DNA of 13,378 nucleotides from Actinomycetes bacterium (lineage in GTDB: Bacteria; Actinomycetota; Actinomycetes; Propionibacteriales; Nocardioidaceae), in assembly GCA_023396115.1 (NCBI GenBank), contig JAEWXC010000079.1, forward strand, positions 1-13,378, in the 5' to 3' direction. How positions within the stretch are numbered: the first letter of the stretch is position 1; every line of letters starts with the position of its first letter. Shown one piece after another: positions 6,341 through 13,378 of this stretch. The notes under the pieces were generated by a model. That model saw nothing but the letters and a program-made list of their open reading frames with translations. It had not been told where the DNA came from and did no database searches. Made by a program: the position numbers and the translations under genes.

Positions 6341-6375
6341 CAACGGGGGCGGCTGTTCCTGCCGACTACCCGTTG
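6341..6375. terminator. Hairpin between the convergent darTG and HhH genes
   Basis: CAACGGG (6341-6347) pairs perfectly with CCCGTTG (6369-6375), and the adjacent GGC (6348-6350) can pair with GCC (6361-6363), leaving a small bulge. It begins 13 nt after the darG stop codon. There is no T-run on either side, so it would be a GC-rich actinobacterial-style hairpin terminator or just a structured 3' end. Confidence 0.3.
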
Positions 6376-6492
6376 GCAGTCCCGCTCGTGTCACGGACCA
6401 TCCGTGCGGCGGACGTCGCAGGCAAGCCGGTCGAACAGGTCATGCCGTCGGTAATGAGCGGCGAGTATCCACGTGGGCGATGCTGAGACGGT

Positions 6493-7167
6493 TCATGCCT
6501 GTGGGCCACCCCACCAGAGCAGTTGGTCGAGCTCGAGTCGAGAGACAGTCAGCTCGTCGGCGACGACAGCGCTGACGATGAGGAGCTCATGGACGTCGTC
6601 GGAGACCTTGAAGCCGTAGGAGCGCAGGGCTCGGCCGACCCGAAGATCCGGCTTCAACGCACTCGCTCCGCAACGCATCCGCAGGTAAGCGAAGAGTGCG
6701 GGCCCGATGCCCTTCACGCAGCCGACGTAGGGGTCCAGTTTGGGGGCATGCGCGAGGGCCTCCACCGCCTCGGCCCAAGTCTTCACTCCCACCTCGTCGT
6801 CGAGCTCATGATCCGTGGCAAATCGCACGAGCCCGCGCGCCACCTCCTGCATCGTCAGGGCTTCGCCTTTGCGGAGTCCAAGTCCGTCGCCTGGTCCCTC
6901 ATCGGCGAGTTGGCCGAGACTAACGCCACGCTGTTCCCAATCCTCGACCATCGGTAGCACCCGTGCTTGGTAGTTGCGCTGGCGGCTCGCCACGACGTCG
7001 AACACCATGGCGGCGCGTCGCCCGGCGTACTTGTTGCCGTGTTCGAGGGCGCGTTCCCGCACCGCTTCACCATGAGCGGAGTAGGCCGACTCCAGGGCGG
7101 CCATCGCGTCGTCCCACCAGGAGAAGCCGCGCAGCGTGCTGGCGATGTCACTCGTGTTGGACAGCAT
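6493..7167 (-). CDS. HhH-GPD-like DNA-binding / base-excision-type protein
   Basis: The ATG at 7167 has GGAGG 4 nt upstream and overlaps the end of the large NO VEIN-like gene by 20 bp, so the two are probably co-translated. The 224-aa protein is all-helical by eye. Residues 146-165 (PYVGCVKGIGPALFAYLRM) form a helix-hairpin-helix with the GIGP hairpin. It is followed by KPDLRVGRALRSYGF at 172-186, where D174 sits where the catalytic Asp of HhH-GPD glycosylases (GIGP...D.rV.R) is expected. No FeS Cys cluster of the EndoIII/MutY type is present. HhH-GPD proteins bind DNA and many excise damaged bases. Here it could recognise DNA damage or modified bases for its neighbour. The N-terminal 100 residues match nothing I know. 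The family assignment is by motif only. Confidence 0.75.
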   Translation of the reverse strand: MLSNTSDIASTLRGFSWWDDAMAALESAYSAHGEAVRERALEHGNKYAGRRAAMVFDVVASRQRNYQARVLPMVEDWEQRGVSLGQLADEGPGDGLGLRKGEALTMQEVARGLVRFATDHELDDEVGVKTWAEAVEALAHAPKLDPYVGCVKGIGPALFAYLRMRCGASALKPDLRVGRALRSYGFKVSDDVHELLIVSAVVADELTVSRLELDQLLWWGGPQA

Positions 7168-10100
7168 CAGGCCTCCGGACCTCTAGGGTGAGCTGATCCG
7201 CCGCGGCGAACTCGCGCACGCGCAGCTGCACTGTCCTCTTGCGGATGATGTCCTCAGCCTCCGAGGACGCGAGTGTTCCGAACGGGTCCTGGACAGCCCT
7301 GACGAATGGCGCAGCGTTCTGCAGATCAGCTCGCAGGTTGCCGACGAGGTAGAGCCAGAAGCGGTCGCGGAGGGTCCCCTTGGCGGACTTCCACTCGTTC
7401 CAGCTCATGGCCTGAACCTGCGCATCGACTCCGGACGACTTGAGCTCGATCATCCGGTCGATCTGGCCGTCCTTGATCGTGAGGATGTCGAAGCCTGGAT
7501 GAAGTTCGCTGATTCCCTGAGCCGCGAGCGTCTCGAAGGCTGTCTTGACCACGGTGGACTGCTCGATCGCTGCCGCAATCATCGTGGGCGAGCTGACGTC
7601 CACCACCAGTGCGTCTGCGGCCTCTGCGTCCTCGCCGGGAAGCACACGGACAGTTCGGTCCCCAAGGCGTCGCTTCTCAAAGGCGAACGTGATGCGCATC
7701 CCAAGGCGGTCGAGCTCTTGCAGGTCCGTTCCCGCAGCGGCTCGTGGCGCCCCGGCTGAACTGCTGCTCGAGCCCTCGTCTTCGTCATCTGCTGTCGTGG
7801 ACGTTGAAGTGTGGTCCTTGCTGCGGGTCGGCCTATTCAGCGGACCAGTTCCTTCGACTCTGATGACCTCGCCATCGATGAGGAGGTCATCGAAGCGATG
7901 CAGCGGGATGCGGGGAGCGGCTGGGGTTGGGCCCGGAGGGCGTACTGATGCGCGCTTCGTGTCTCCCTCGACGGCTTCGCCATCCGTCGGAAGCAGATCG
8001 ACAGCCGGGTCAGCCTCGGTGTCCGGTTCGGCGCCTTCATCTGGGATCGGCTCTGCCAGTTCGTGTTCAACTTCCGACAGGCGCTCGGCGGCTCCGGCGA
8101 GGTCGAGCAATTGCTGGCGCTGTGCCGGGGTTGCGTTGATGAAGCTGAGGAAGGTCTCCACGGTGTTGACCTCCAGCGACTCCGCGAGCGCCATCGCGAG
8201 GGTCTGCGCGTCCTCGGGAAGCGGCGGCCACGCGGGTCCGCTCCACACGGCGAAACCCTGGAACCCTTCGTCATCGGTCTTGCGAACGAAGTAGGTCCGC
8301 TGAGGGATGTCGCCCAATTGTTGGTCCCGGAACGAACAACTCAGGCTGAGTGACTCGACTGGCTCGATGCGGTCGACGAACTCACGGAGGGCCTTGGCAT
8401 CGGCTCGGCTTCTGTCCGCGCGGTCAGCACCCAAGCGGGCAAGGAGAGGCGGAACCAGTTCACGCAGGCCTTCGCGGAAGTCGTTGATCTCCTTGTGGTC
8501 GAGGGCTGGCTCTCCTGGAAGAACCGACCACGTGAGGGCGCTCTCAAGCAGCGGCGTGCCGAAGAGCTCCCGCAACGGCCGCAACGCGCCCGGCTCAGCC
8601 TCAAGAACGAAGAGCGGAACCTTGCCTTGCACGCCGCTTCGCTCACGGCTGCCCGACACGGACGCGTAAACGACCTCGCGCGCGGGCAGAAACTCGACGC
8701 CGTCCGTAGTGCGCGCTGCCAACTGCGCGTCCCGTAGTGGCGCCTCCCCCTCCGCGGATGTACCGACAAGCAGCTCGAACATCTGGCGATAGATCGGGCG
8801 CAGCTCGGTGCGAAGCGCCCGATCCGACACTCCCGACCCATAGATCAGTGAGATGCGATCGCAAAGGTCACGGGCGTCGTCGGCTGTGAATGCAGCGGGT
8901 GTCAGTTCGCCTCGGACCTGCAGCTCGTCAAGGCAGGCGCGCAGGGCAGACGCCGGGACCCCGGCAGGTTGCCTCAGAACAGGCAGGTACGCGTCGGCAT
9001 CACGTCCGCTCCGCCCTAGCCGCCGGACGAGTTCGTCGGACCGCCGCCAACTTTGGTCTGCCCGGCGAGGACCATGGCTCGTTGGGCAAATCGAGCGTCG
9101 TCGCAGGCGATGAATCCAGAAGTCAGGTCCCGCGTTGACGAGCTCGTCTGCGGTGGCTCGAGGCGGGTTGGTCCGGTAGGAGGGCGCCTTGCCGGCTCCG
9201 ACGAGCGCGGCCTCGGCCTGAGTGTGGCGCGCGTACGTAGGCCAGTTTCGAACCAGGTGCTCCAGGAAGCGCTCAGCGACGTCGTTTCCGCTGCGCCAGG
9301 CCACGGAGGCGATTTCGTCGAACCTGTCGAGGTTGCGAACCTGATACAGGTAGTGGTCGGTGGAATCCCAGCGCGCGTCGGCCGAGAGGGTGGCTTCGAG
9401 GTCGGCTTGGTACAGGGCCCAGTCCTTATCCAGACCCGCGAATGCCCATCCGCCAGGAAGGCCGAGACCCTTGGTAGTGGTCCAGGGGGTGCCGTCGTCG
9501 TCGACGTCGTGAAAGTGCACCAGCCGTAGGCCGCGGCTCACGCCGAGCCAGGCAAAGAAGTTTCGCCACCGATCGTCGACGCTCGTCTCCAGGGCCTCGT
9601 CGGTGTCATCGTCGAGATCAACCTCGCCGTCGGCGAGTTCGGCGGGCGACGAAGGGGCGTCGTCGACTGCCTCTGAAACGATCGAATCCGAGTACGCCGC
9701 GAACACCTCGGGCGACGCGAGAAACGCGATGTCCATCGGGCTGCCGGCTGCTTCCATGGCATCCGCGACGTACTCGACGGAGTCTTCACCCACCCAGTCC
9801 CGCCCGAAGTACACGCGGTGGGCCGGTGCCCATTCAACCTTGCCTGCATCCGCGGATCGGCACGGCACTTCGAGCCGGCTGAGGTTGAAGAAGGCCCGGT
9901 CAGAGCCGAGGCGGCCCATCGGGAGTGGCTGGTCCGCCTTGGTCGTCTTCCCAGCAAGCCGACAGATTGTGGCGAGGGCCTCGATCGATCGGTTGGACTC
10001 GCGGAGCTCGTCGTCAGCCTTGCCGGCGCGAGTGAGCCCCGGGAGAACGGAGGCGCGCATGACCTCCTCGAATCTGAACTCCTTGATGTCGAACAGCGCG

Positions 10101-11977
10101 TCCCATGCCTTCATCTGTCGCTCCAGAACGGATCGCTGTTCGGCTCGCCCGAGCGATCCCCAGCACACGGCGTGCGCAAGGAACCGAAGACGCTGGAGGG
10201 GCAGATCCTCGGCGGAGGCCCTCGGTGGGTAGAAGGCGCTCTCGTCCCCAAGCGCGATTCGATTCACGGTCCCGTCGTGGTTCTCGCCGACTGGGAAGAC
10301 TCGCTCGTGGCGAGCGCACTCCTCGAGTTCGTGACGATCGTCCGCGTCCGCTCTCTCCCAGAGTTCCGTGCAGAGGTCAAGCACGGGATCGATCCGGAAT
10401 CGGGGGTCCGGCCCGAGTTGAAGAACCGCCTTCGCAGGATCGACGTTCGCAGCAAGGGCCACAAGTGACTCCGCAGGGCTCAAGGGGCGTGCGCCATAGT
10501 CCGCGCACACTGTCGCAAGGCTGCCCTCGCAGAACTCCGGATCGGGGAATCGGCGCCCGTCTACCGCCGAGCCCTTCGCCAGTAGCGCTGCGAACAGCGG
10601 ACCCTGCTCGCCGAGAATCGGCGCGGGTAGAACGGCCTCGCCAAGAGTCAGTGTCAGGTCGCCTGACGGGAGTAACGGAGCATCGGCCATGGCTGAGATC
10701 AGCGATTCTGCGAACAGCGCGGCTGCCGGGCCAACCTCGCCACCGCCCCGACTCAGCACTTGGAGGACGTACTTGGGTCCCCCTAGCGCCACGAGGTGGG
10801 GCATCAGCGATTCGACGAAGGTCGCCCCGGCCTCGCGCACCAAGAAGCCGTTGTAGTTCTCGGCAGTGGTCCCGACCTGAACGTGCTGGCGCGAGAGGTC
10901 CGTCGTAAACGCGCCATTGACCAGTACGGAGCAGCCCGAGGGTTCCTGAGTGGGCAAGAAGACGTGAAACCTGCGGCTCGCTGCGTCGATGTGCGGATCG
11001 TCCGCGTCACGTACGGCGACGGAAACCTCAGTGACGTCGACGCCCTCCCAAGCCGGCCCAGTCAGGCCATCGCGATGGTCGCCGATCCGGACATCCGCGT
11101 TGTGGGCGACCCAGTACCTATCCCCGATCCCGTCGCGGTTCACCAAGTCGACCCTGAAGAGACCGGTCTCGGTCAGCCCTCCGCATGGGACGACTCCATC
11201 CACTGTCACCTGGTGACGCTCCAACAGCCATTGCCTCGATGACTCCTCCGCGGATGTGGCGACTTCGATGACCACCTCTTCGAGGTGCTTCAGGAACAGG
11301 ACGCTGGTCATTGGCAGTGACAGCAGTTGTTCGGCGAGAGCCGCGCTCTGCTGGTGTGTGACGCCTGCGTGGAATGGGAACCGGAACGCGCTGTGGTAGC
11401 CCTGATTTCGCAGCGACTGCCAGACCGGATGAGGATCATCAATCTTCGACGGGAATCGCATGGCCGGCACGCCCCGCACGCCACCCCGGTCGAGGTCGTT
11501 CCAGAGCTCTGAGACCCGAGCGTGGGCCTGCTCACGCCCCAGGCGGAAGCTGACGGTCTCCGAGTACGCCTCTGGCGTGTGCGTCACTTCGAGAACCGAT
11601 TTGAAGCCCAGGCCCTTGTGTCCGATGCTCGCACGCTTGGGTCCATCGGACTGTGCCTTGGAGCTCGCGCCCAACCCACAGAGGCCGCGGACGTCGGCCT
11701 CGGTGAAGGGACGGCCGGTGTTCGCCACCCACAGCTCAGAATCCGTGAGCCGGAACAGGGCGCGATCGTCCGTGGTGGCAACGCCTAGGAGGGCGTCGTC
11801 GGCGTTTTGCAGCAGCTCGTAGACGAGACGCCCGCGATAGTCGTGCGCGACTTGAGACTCTTGGCTGACGTCCTCTTGCAGGCGACCCGCCGACTCGCGG
11901 TACACCGCCAGGTTCTCTTGGCAGATGCGCTCCAAGACAGCGTCGGGGGTGTCGGGCATCGGGGTCACGTGCCCCAT
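7148..11977 (-). CDS. Giant NO VEIN/sacsin-like protein: GHKL ATPase domain plus DUF3883 nuclease-like domain
   Basis: This protein has about 1609 residues from the ATG at 11977; ATG 11959 is an alternative. The frame is open to 12229, but the extra N-terminus overlaps the xis-like gene and is Arg/Pro-rich shadow. The N-terminus has the GHKL/HSP90-type ATP-binding fold of sacsin and plant NO VEIN: N-box ELLQNADDA at 54-62, then ELWVANTGRPF at 81-91, and SIGHKGLGFKSVLEVT at 117-132. A long middle (about 250-1340) has no recognisable motif. An acidic, Ser/Pro-rich linker precedes the C-terminal DUF3883 domain (about 1440-1560) with PGFDILTI and MIELKSSG, giving D1497, E1511 and K1513 as PD-(D/E)xK-like residues. 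It ends in a 20-bp overlap with the HhH gene. Such proteins occur in defence islands, but action against phage here is inference. Confidence 0.9.
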   Translation of the reverse strand: MGHVTPMPDTPDAVLERICQENLAVYRESAGRLQEDVSQESQVAHDYRGRLVYELLQNADDALLGVATTDDRALFRLTDSELWVANTGRPFTEADVRGLCGLGASSKAQSDGPKRASIGHKGLGFKSVLEVTHTPEAYSETVSFRLGREQAHARVSELWNDLDRGGVRGVPAMRFPSKIDDPHPVWQSLRNQGYHSAFRFPFHAGVTHQQSAALAEQLLSLPMTSVLFLKHLEEVVIEVATSAEESSRQWLLERHQVTVDGVVPCGGLTETGLFRVDLVNRDGIGDRYWVAHNADVRIGDHRDGLTGPAWEGVDVTEVSVAVRDADDPHIDAASRRFHVFLPTQEPSGCSVLVNGAFTTDLSRQHVQVGTTAENYNGFLVREAGATFVESLMPHLVALGGPKYVLQVLSRGGGEVGPAAALFAESLISAMADAPLLPSGDLTLTLGEAVLPAPILGEQGPLFAALLAKGSAVDGRRFPDPEFCEGSLATVCADYGARPLSPAESLVALAANVDPAKAVLQLGPDPRFRIDPVLDLCTELWERADADDRHELEECARHERVFPVGENHDGTVNRIALGDESAFYPPRASAEDLPLQRLRFLAHAVCWGSLGRAEQRSVLERQMKAWDALFDIKEFRFEEVMRASVLPGLTRAGKADDELRESNRSIEALATICRLAGKTTKADQPLPMGRLGSDRAFFNLSRLEVPCRSADAGKVEWAPAHRVYFGRDWVGEDSVEYVADAMEAAGSPMDIAFLASPEVFAAYSDSIVSEAVDDAPSSPAELADGEVDLDDDTDEALETSVDDRWRNFFAWLGVSRGLRLVHFHDVDDDGTPWTTTKGLGLPGGWAFAGLDKDWALYQADLEATLSADARWDSTDHYLYQVRNLDRFDEIASVAWRSGNDVAERFLEHLVRNWPTYARHTQAEAALVGAGKAPSYRTNPPRATADELVNAGPDFWIHRLRRRSICPTSHGPRRADQSWRRSDELVRRLGRSGRDADAYLPVLRQPAGVPASALRACLDELQVRGELTPAAFTADDARDLCDRISLIYGSGVSDRALRTELRPIYRQMFELLVGTSAEGEAPLRDAQLAARTTDGVEFLPAREVVYASVSGSRERSGVQGKVPLFVLEAEPGALRPLRELFGTPLLESALTWSVLPGEPALDHKEINDFREGLRELVPPLLARLGADRADRSRADAKALREFVDRIEPVESLSLSCSFRDQQLGDIPQRTYFVRKTDDEGFQGFAVWSGPAWPPLPEDAQTLAMALAESLEVNTVETFLSFINATPAQRQQLLDLAGAAERLSEVEHELAEPIPDEGAEPDTEADPAVDLLPTDGEAVEGDTKRASVRPPGPTPAAPRIPLHRFDDLLIDGEVIRVEGTGPLNRPTRSKDHTSTSTTADDEDEGSSSSSAGAPRAAAGTDLQELDRLGMRITFAFEKRRLGDRTVRVLPGEDAEAADALVVDVSSPTMIAAAIEQSTVVKTAFETLAAQGISELHPGFDILTIKDGQIDRMIELKSSGVDAQVQAMSWNEWKSAKGTLRDRFWLYLVGNLRADLQNAAPFVRAVQDPFGTLASSEAEDIIRKRTVQLRVREFAAADQLTLEVRRPDAVQHE

Positions 11978-12015
11978 TCCACCGCATGCCCCCGACACCG
12001 TCACCCGGTTCGCGC

Positions 12016-12312
12016 TCACGCACTCCTGCGACGCACACGCTTGGGCGGCGGAAGCTGGGCGACGAGCGCCGGGCGTGTGATCGGACTGAGATCGGCGGCG
12101 GCCGCCTCGATCCGCCGGTCCTCCCACGCCATGAGCTGGTCGAGACGCCACCGGTCGGGGTGCGTCATCACCGGCGGGGGGACGAGGTCGCGGTTCTTCA
12201 GGTTCTGGTAGCCCTTCGTCTTGCCCCATCCGTAGCGCGCCATCACGTCGCGGGCGTCGAGGAAGACGTGCCGCGGATCAACGCCGGGGTCGATCTGGCT
12301 GATGGCGCTCAT
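12016..12312 (-). CDS. Small AlpA/Xis-like winged-HTH protein (excisionase-like)
   Basis: This 98-aa protein starts at the ATG at 12312, 2 nt after the stop of the Rep fragment. Residues 16-72 follow the AlpA/MerR-type excisionase layout: FLDARDVMARYGWGKTKGYQ (first helices and turn), NLKNRDLVPPPV (wing), then WRLDQLMAWEDRR. The tail is basic (KRVRRRSA). Proteins of this type bind DNA and act as recombination directionality factors or small regulators in AICEs and prophages. In pSAM2-like elements the gene order is rep, xis, int. Here the expected integrase is missing and the NO VEIN-like gene follows after 38 bp. It could alternatively be a transcription regulator of that module. No strong ribosome site is visible; coupling to upstream rep translation is likely. 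Confidence 0.8.
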   Translation of the reverse strand: MSAISQIDPGVDPRHVFLDARDVMARYGWGKTKGYQNLKNRDLVPPPVMTHPDRWRLDQLMAWEDRRIEAAAADLSPITRPALVAQLPPPKRVRRRSA

Positions 12313-12314
12313 GG

Positions 12315-12734
12315 TCAGATCCCGAGTCCGTCGTCGGGGCGGCAGGCGAGTTCCTCACGGGCGGCGAGGCGGGATGTACGAGCGGAGGCGTCGGCCGTCA
12401 TCGCCAACAACCGCTCGCCCTCGTTGCGGTGGCCGGCCTGGACGAACCGCCAGCGGACGGCGGCAGCGGGTCCCCCCTCATCGACCGGATCCGCCCTGCT
12501 CGCTCGCCACTCAGCTCGATGAGCCCGGAGGGCGCCCATCGTGGTCGAGTACGCCCGCGTCTTGGTCGTGATGTGACCGCGGTAGCCGAGGGTGTGGAGC
12601 CACCGCGCCATCTCCGGAGGACCTGGAGAGTCGGCGAGGGCGAGCACCGTCCAGAGGATCTCGCGGACATGCGGTCGTACGTCGAGCGTCGGCACCGCGC
12701 GCGGCGAGAGTCGCCGCGGGCTGAGGCCGAAGTC
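12315..12734 (-). pseudogene. C-terminal fragment of a RepSA-like replication initiator
   Basis: About 139 codons remain, ending in TGA at 12315-12317. From the junction the frame reads GLSPRRLSPRAV, then TLDVRPHVREILWTVLALAD, MARWLHTLGYRGHITTK and RAYSTTMGALRAHRAEW. The G.RGH..TK.R.YSTT...LR motif is what I know from the C-terminal part of replication initiators of actinobacterial integrative elements (RepSA of pSAM2 type). The N-terminal catalytic Rep part is absent: at about 12734 the sequence switches to an IS256-type transposase in a different frame. A GTG at 12695 could start a 126-aa product, but without the catalytic domain this would not replicate anything. The gap to the xis-like gene is 2 nt, as in an intact rep-xis operon. 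Confidence 0.65.
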
Positions 12735-13273
12735 ACCCGGCCGCCTTCGCGGACCTTCATCGTCAATGCGTCGGCGGCGACGAACGTGAACGGGCCTGCG
12801 GTGTCGAGGGGGCGGTGGCGGAACTGTTCGACGTGCTCGTCGAGGTCGGCTGCCATCCGCGAGACCTGCGACTTCGACAGCGAGTCGATCCCGAGGGTCT
12901 TGACCAGCTTGTCCATCCGACGCGTGCTCACGCCGGCGAGGTAGCAGTCCGCGACCACGGTGATCAACGCGGTCTCTGCTCGTTTGCGGCGCTCAAGGAG
13001 CCACTCGGGGAAGTAGCTGCCCTTGCGGAGCTTGGGGATCGCGACATCGATCGTGCCGACCCGGGTGTCCAGGTCGCGGTGGCGGTAGCCGTTGCGCTGG
13101 GTGGTCCTGCCTGGCGAGGGTCGGCCGTACTCGGCACCGACGACAGCGTCGGCATCCGCGGACAGCAGGGCGTTGATCATCGTTTGCAGCAGGCTGCGCA
13201 TCAGATCAGGGCTGGCTTCGGCGAGGGCTTCGCCGAGCAGGCGTGCAGGGTCGACAATGTGGGCGGCGGTCAT
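12734..13273 (-). pseudogene. 5' part of an IS256-family (Mutator) transposase, truncated
   Basis: The ATG at 13273 has GGAG 8 nt upstream. The first 180 codons read as a normal IS256-family transposase: LLGEALAEASPDLMRSLLQ, VGAEYGRPSPGRTTQRNGYR, VGTIDVAIPKLRKGSYFPEW, GVSTRRMDKLVKTLGI, LSKSQVSRMAADLDE and VAADALTMKVREGGRV. The family is about 400-420 aa, so more than half is gone. The first Asp of the DDE triad (in ADAL) is kept; the second Asp and the Glu are lost. After V at 12734-12736 the frame runs on as meaningless Arg/Ser-rich sequence to 12398, which is the antisense-like frame of the Rep fragment. The element cannot encode an active transposase. A deletion or recombination between an IS copy and rep is the simplest origin. 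Confidence 0.85.
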
Positions 13274-13378
13274 CGTGATGACTCCATTCGAGAGTGCTGT
13301 GAGAGGTTCGCTCGAAGGATCACGCGGTGGCCGCTGCTTCGTCTGCCGCACACGCCGGCGACGACCTCGGCTACCGCG
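13274..13378. other. Region upstream of the truncated transposase, probably containing the IS end
   Basis: This 105-bp segment is expected to hold the terminal inverted repeat of the IS256-type element. The other IS end has been lost, so the repeat cannot be identified by comparison inside the window. The outer part (about 13325-13378) is GC-rich, and short open frames run through it, but nothing is recognised. Confidence 0.3.

Noticed and set aside
9818..10468. Plus-strand open frame of 216 codons inside the NO VEIN-like gene
   Set aside because: One of many antisense frames over this gene; no domain and no ribosome site.
11978..12229. N-terminal extension of the NO VEIN-like protein
   Set aside because: It overlaps the xis-like gene almost completely and reads as Arg/Pro/Ala-rich shadow; the conserved start region begins near 11977.
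12398..12733. Continuation of the transposase frame past the junction
   Set aside because: The sequence loses all transposase similarity after 12734 and becomes Arg/Ser-rich, while another frame gives a Rep-like protein.
1..13378. CRISPR array, tRNA or rRNA genes
   Set aside because: No spaced direct repeats and no cloverleaf-like or rRNA-like segments were seen by eye; a dedicated scan was not possible.

Overview
This is a GC-rich window with the tightly packed, GC-biased coding typical of an actinobacterium (high-GC Gram-positive). The IS256-type transposase, the RepSA-like replication-protein tail and the AlpA/Xis-like HTH protein are of kinds common in that phylum; genus cannot be judged. 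No housekeeping genes, tRNAs or rRNAs are visible. The content is accessory: mobile-element fragments around three separate gene modules that look like defence or toxin-antitoxin cargo.

Layout from left to right. (1) Positions 1-95 hold the 3' end of a plus-strand ORF, possibly a transposase. (2) Positions 104-4343 hold a five-gene minus-strand operon. In transcription order it encodes an S1-domain putative RNA-binding protein with a disordered N-terminal extension and a second strong internal start, a 74-aa hydrophobic-start protein, a single-pass membrane protein with a DUF4258-like C-terminal region, an AAA/ABC-type ATPase with a DUF3696-like tail, and a 255-aa unrecognised partner. Three junctions are 4-bp ATGA overlaps or 2-nt gaps. 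The fourth is a 31-nt gap containing a perfect 18-bp palindrome. I do not recognise this combination as a named system; it is the best candidate for something undescribed. (3) Positions 4344-4717 are the divergent intergenic region, with a possible decayed coding remnant. (4) Positions 4718-6327 hold a plus-strand DarT1-like toxin / NADAR (DarG1-like) antitoxin pair, ATGA-coupled, with Cys clusters in both proteins that suggest metal-binding additions. (5) Positions 6328-6492 are a convergent intergenic region with a hairpin. (6) Positions 6493-11977 hold a minus-strand pair: a HhH-GPD-like DNA-binding/repair-type protein and a very large (about 1609 aa) protein with a GHKL/HSP90-like (sacsin / NO VEIN type) ATPase at the N-terminus and a DUF3883 (NO VEIN C-terminal, PD-(D/E)xK-like) domain at the C-terminus. 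(7) Positions 12016-13273 hold an AlpA/Xis-like small HTH gene, the C-terminal part of a RepSA-like replication initiator and the N-terminal part of an IS256-family transposase, joined head-to-tail at about 12734.

How they fit together. The rep tail - xis-like order is what the replication/excision core of an actinobacterial integrative conjugative element (AICE, pSAM2 type) looks like. In such elements an integrase usually follows xis; here the NO VEIN-like gene occupies that place. The window therefore reads as an eroded mobile island that has accumulated three independent defence-type modules: the S1/TM/AAA operon, DarT-NADAR, and NO VEIN-HhH. All functional assignments rest on reading motifs by eye; no database search was done.
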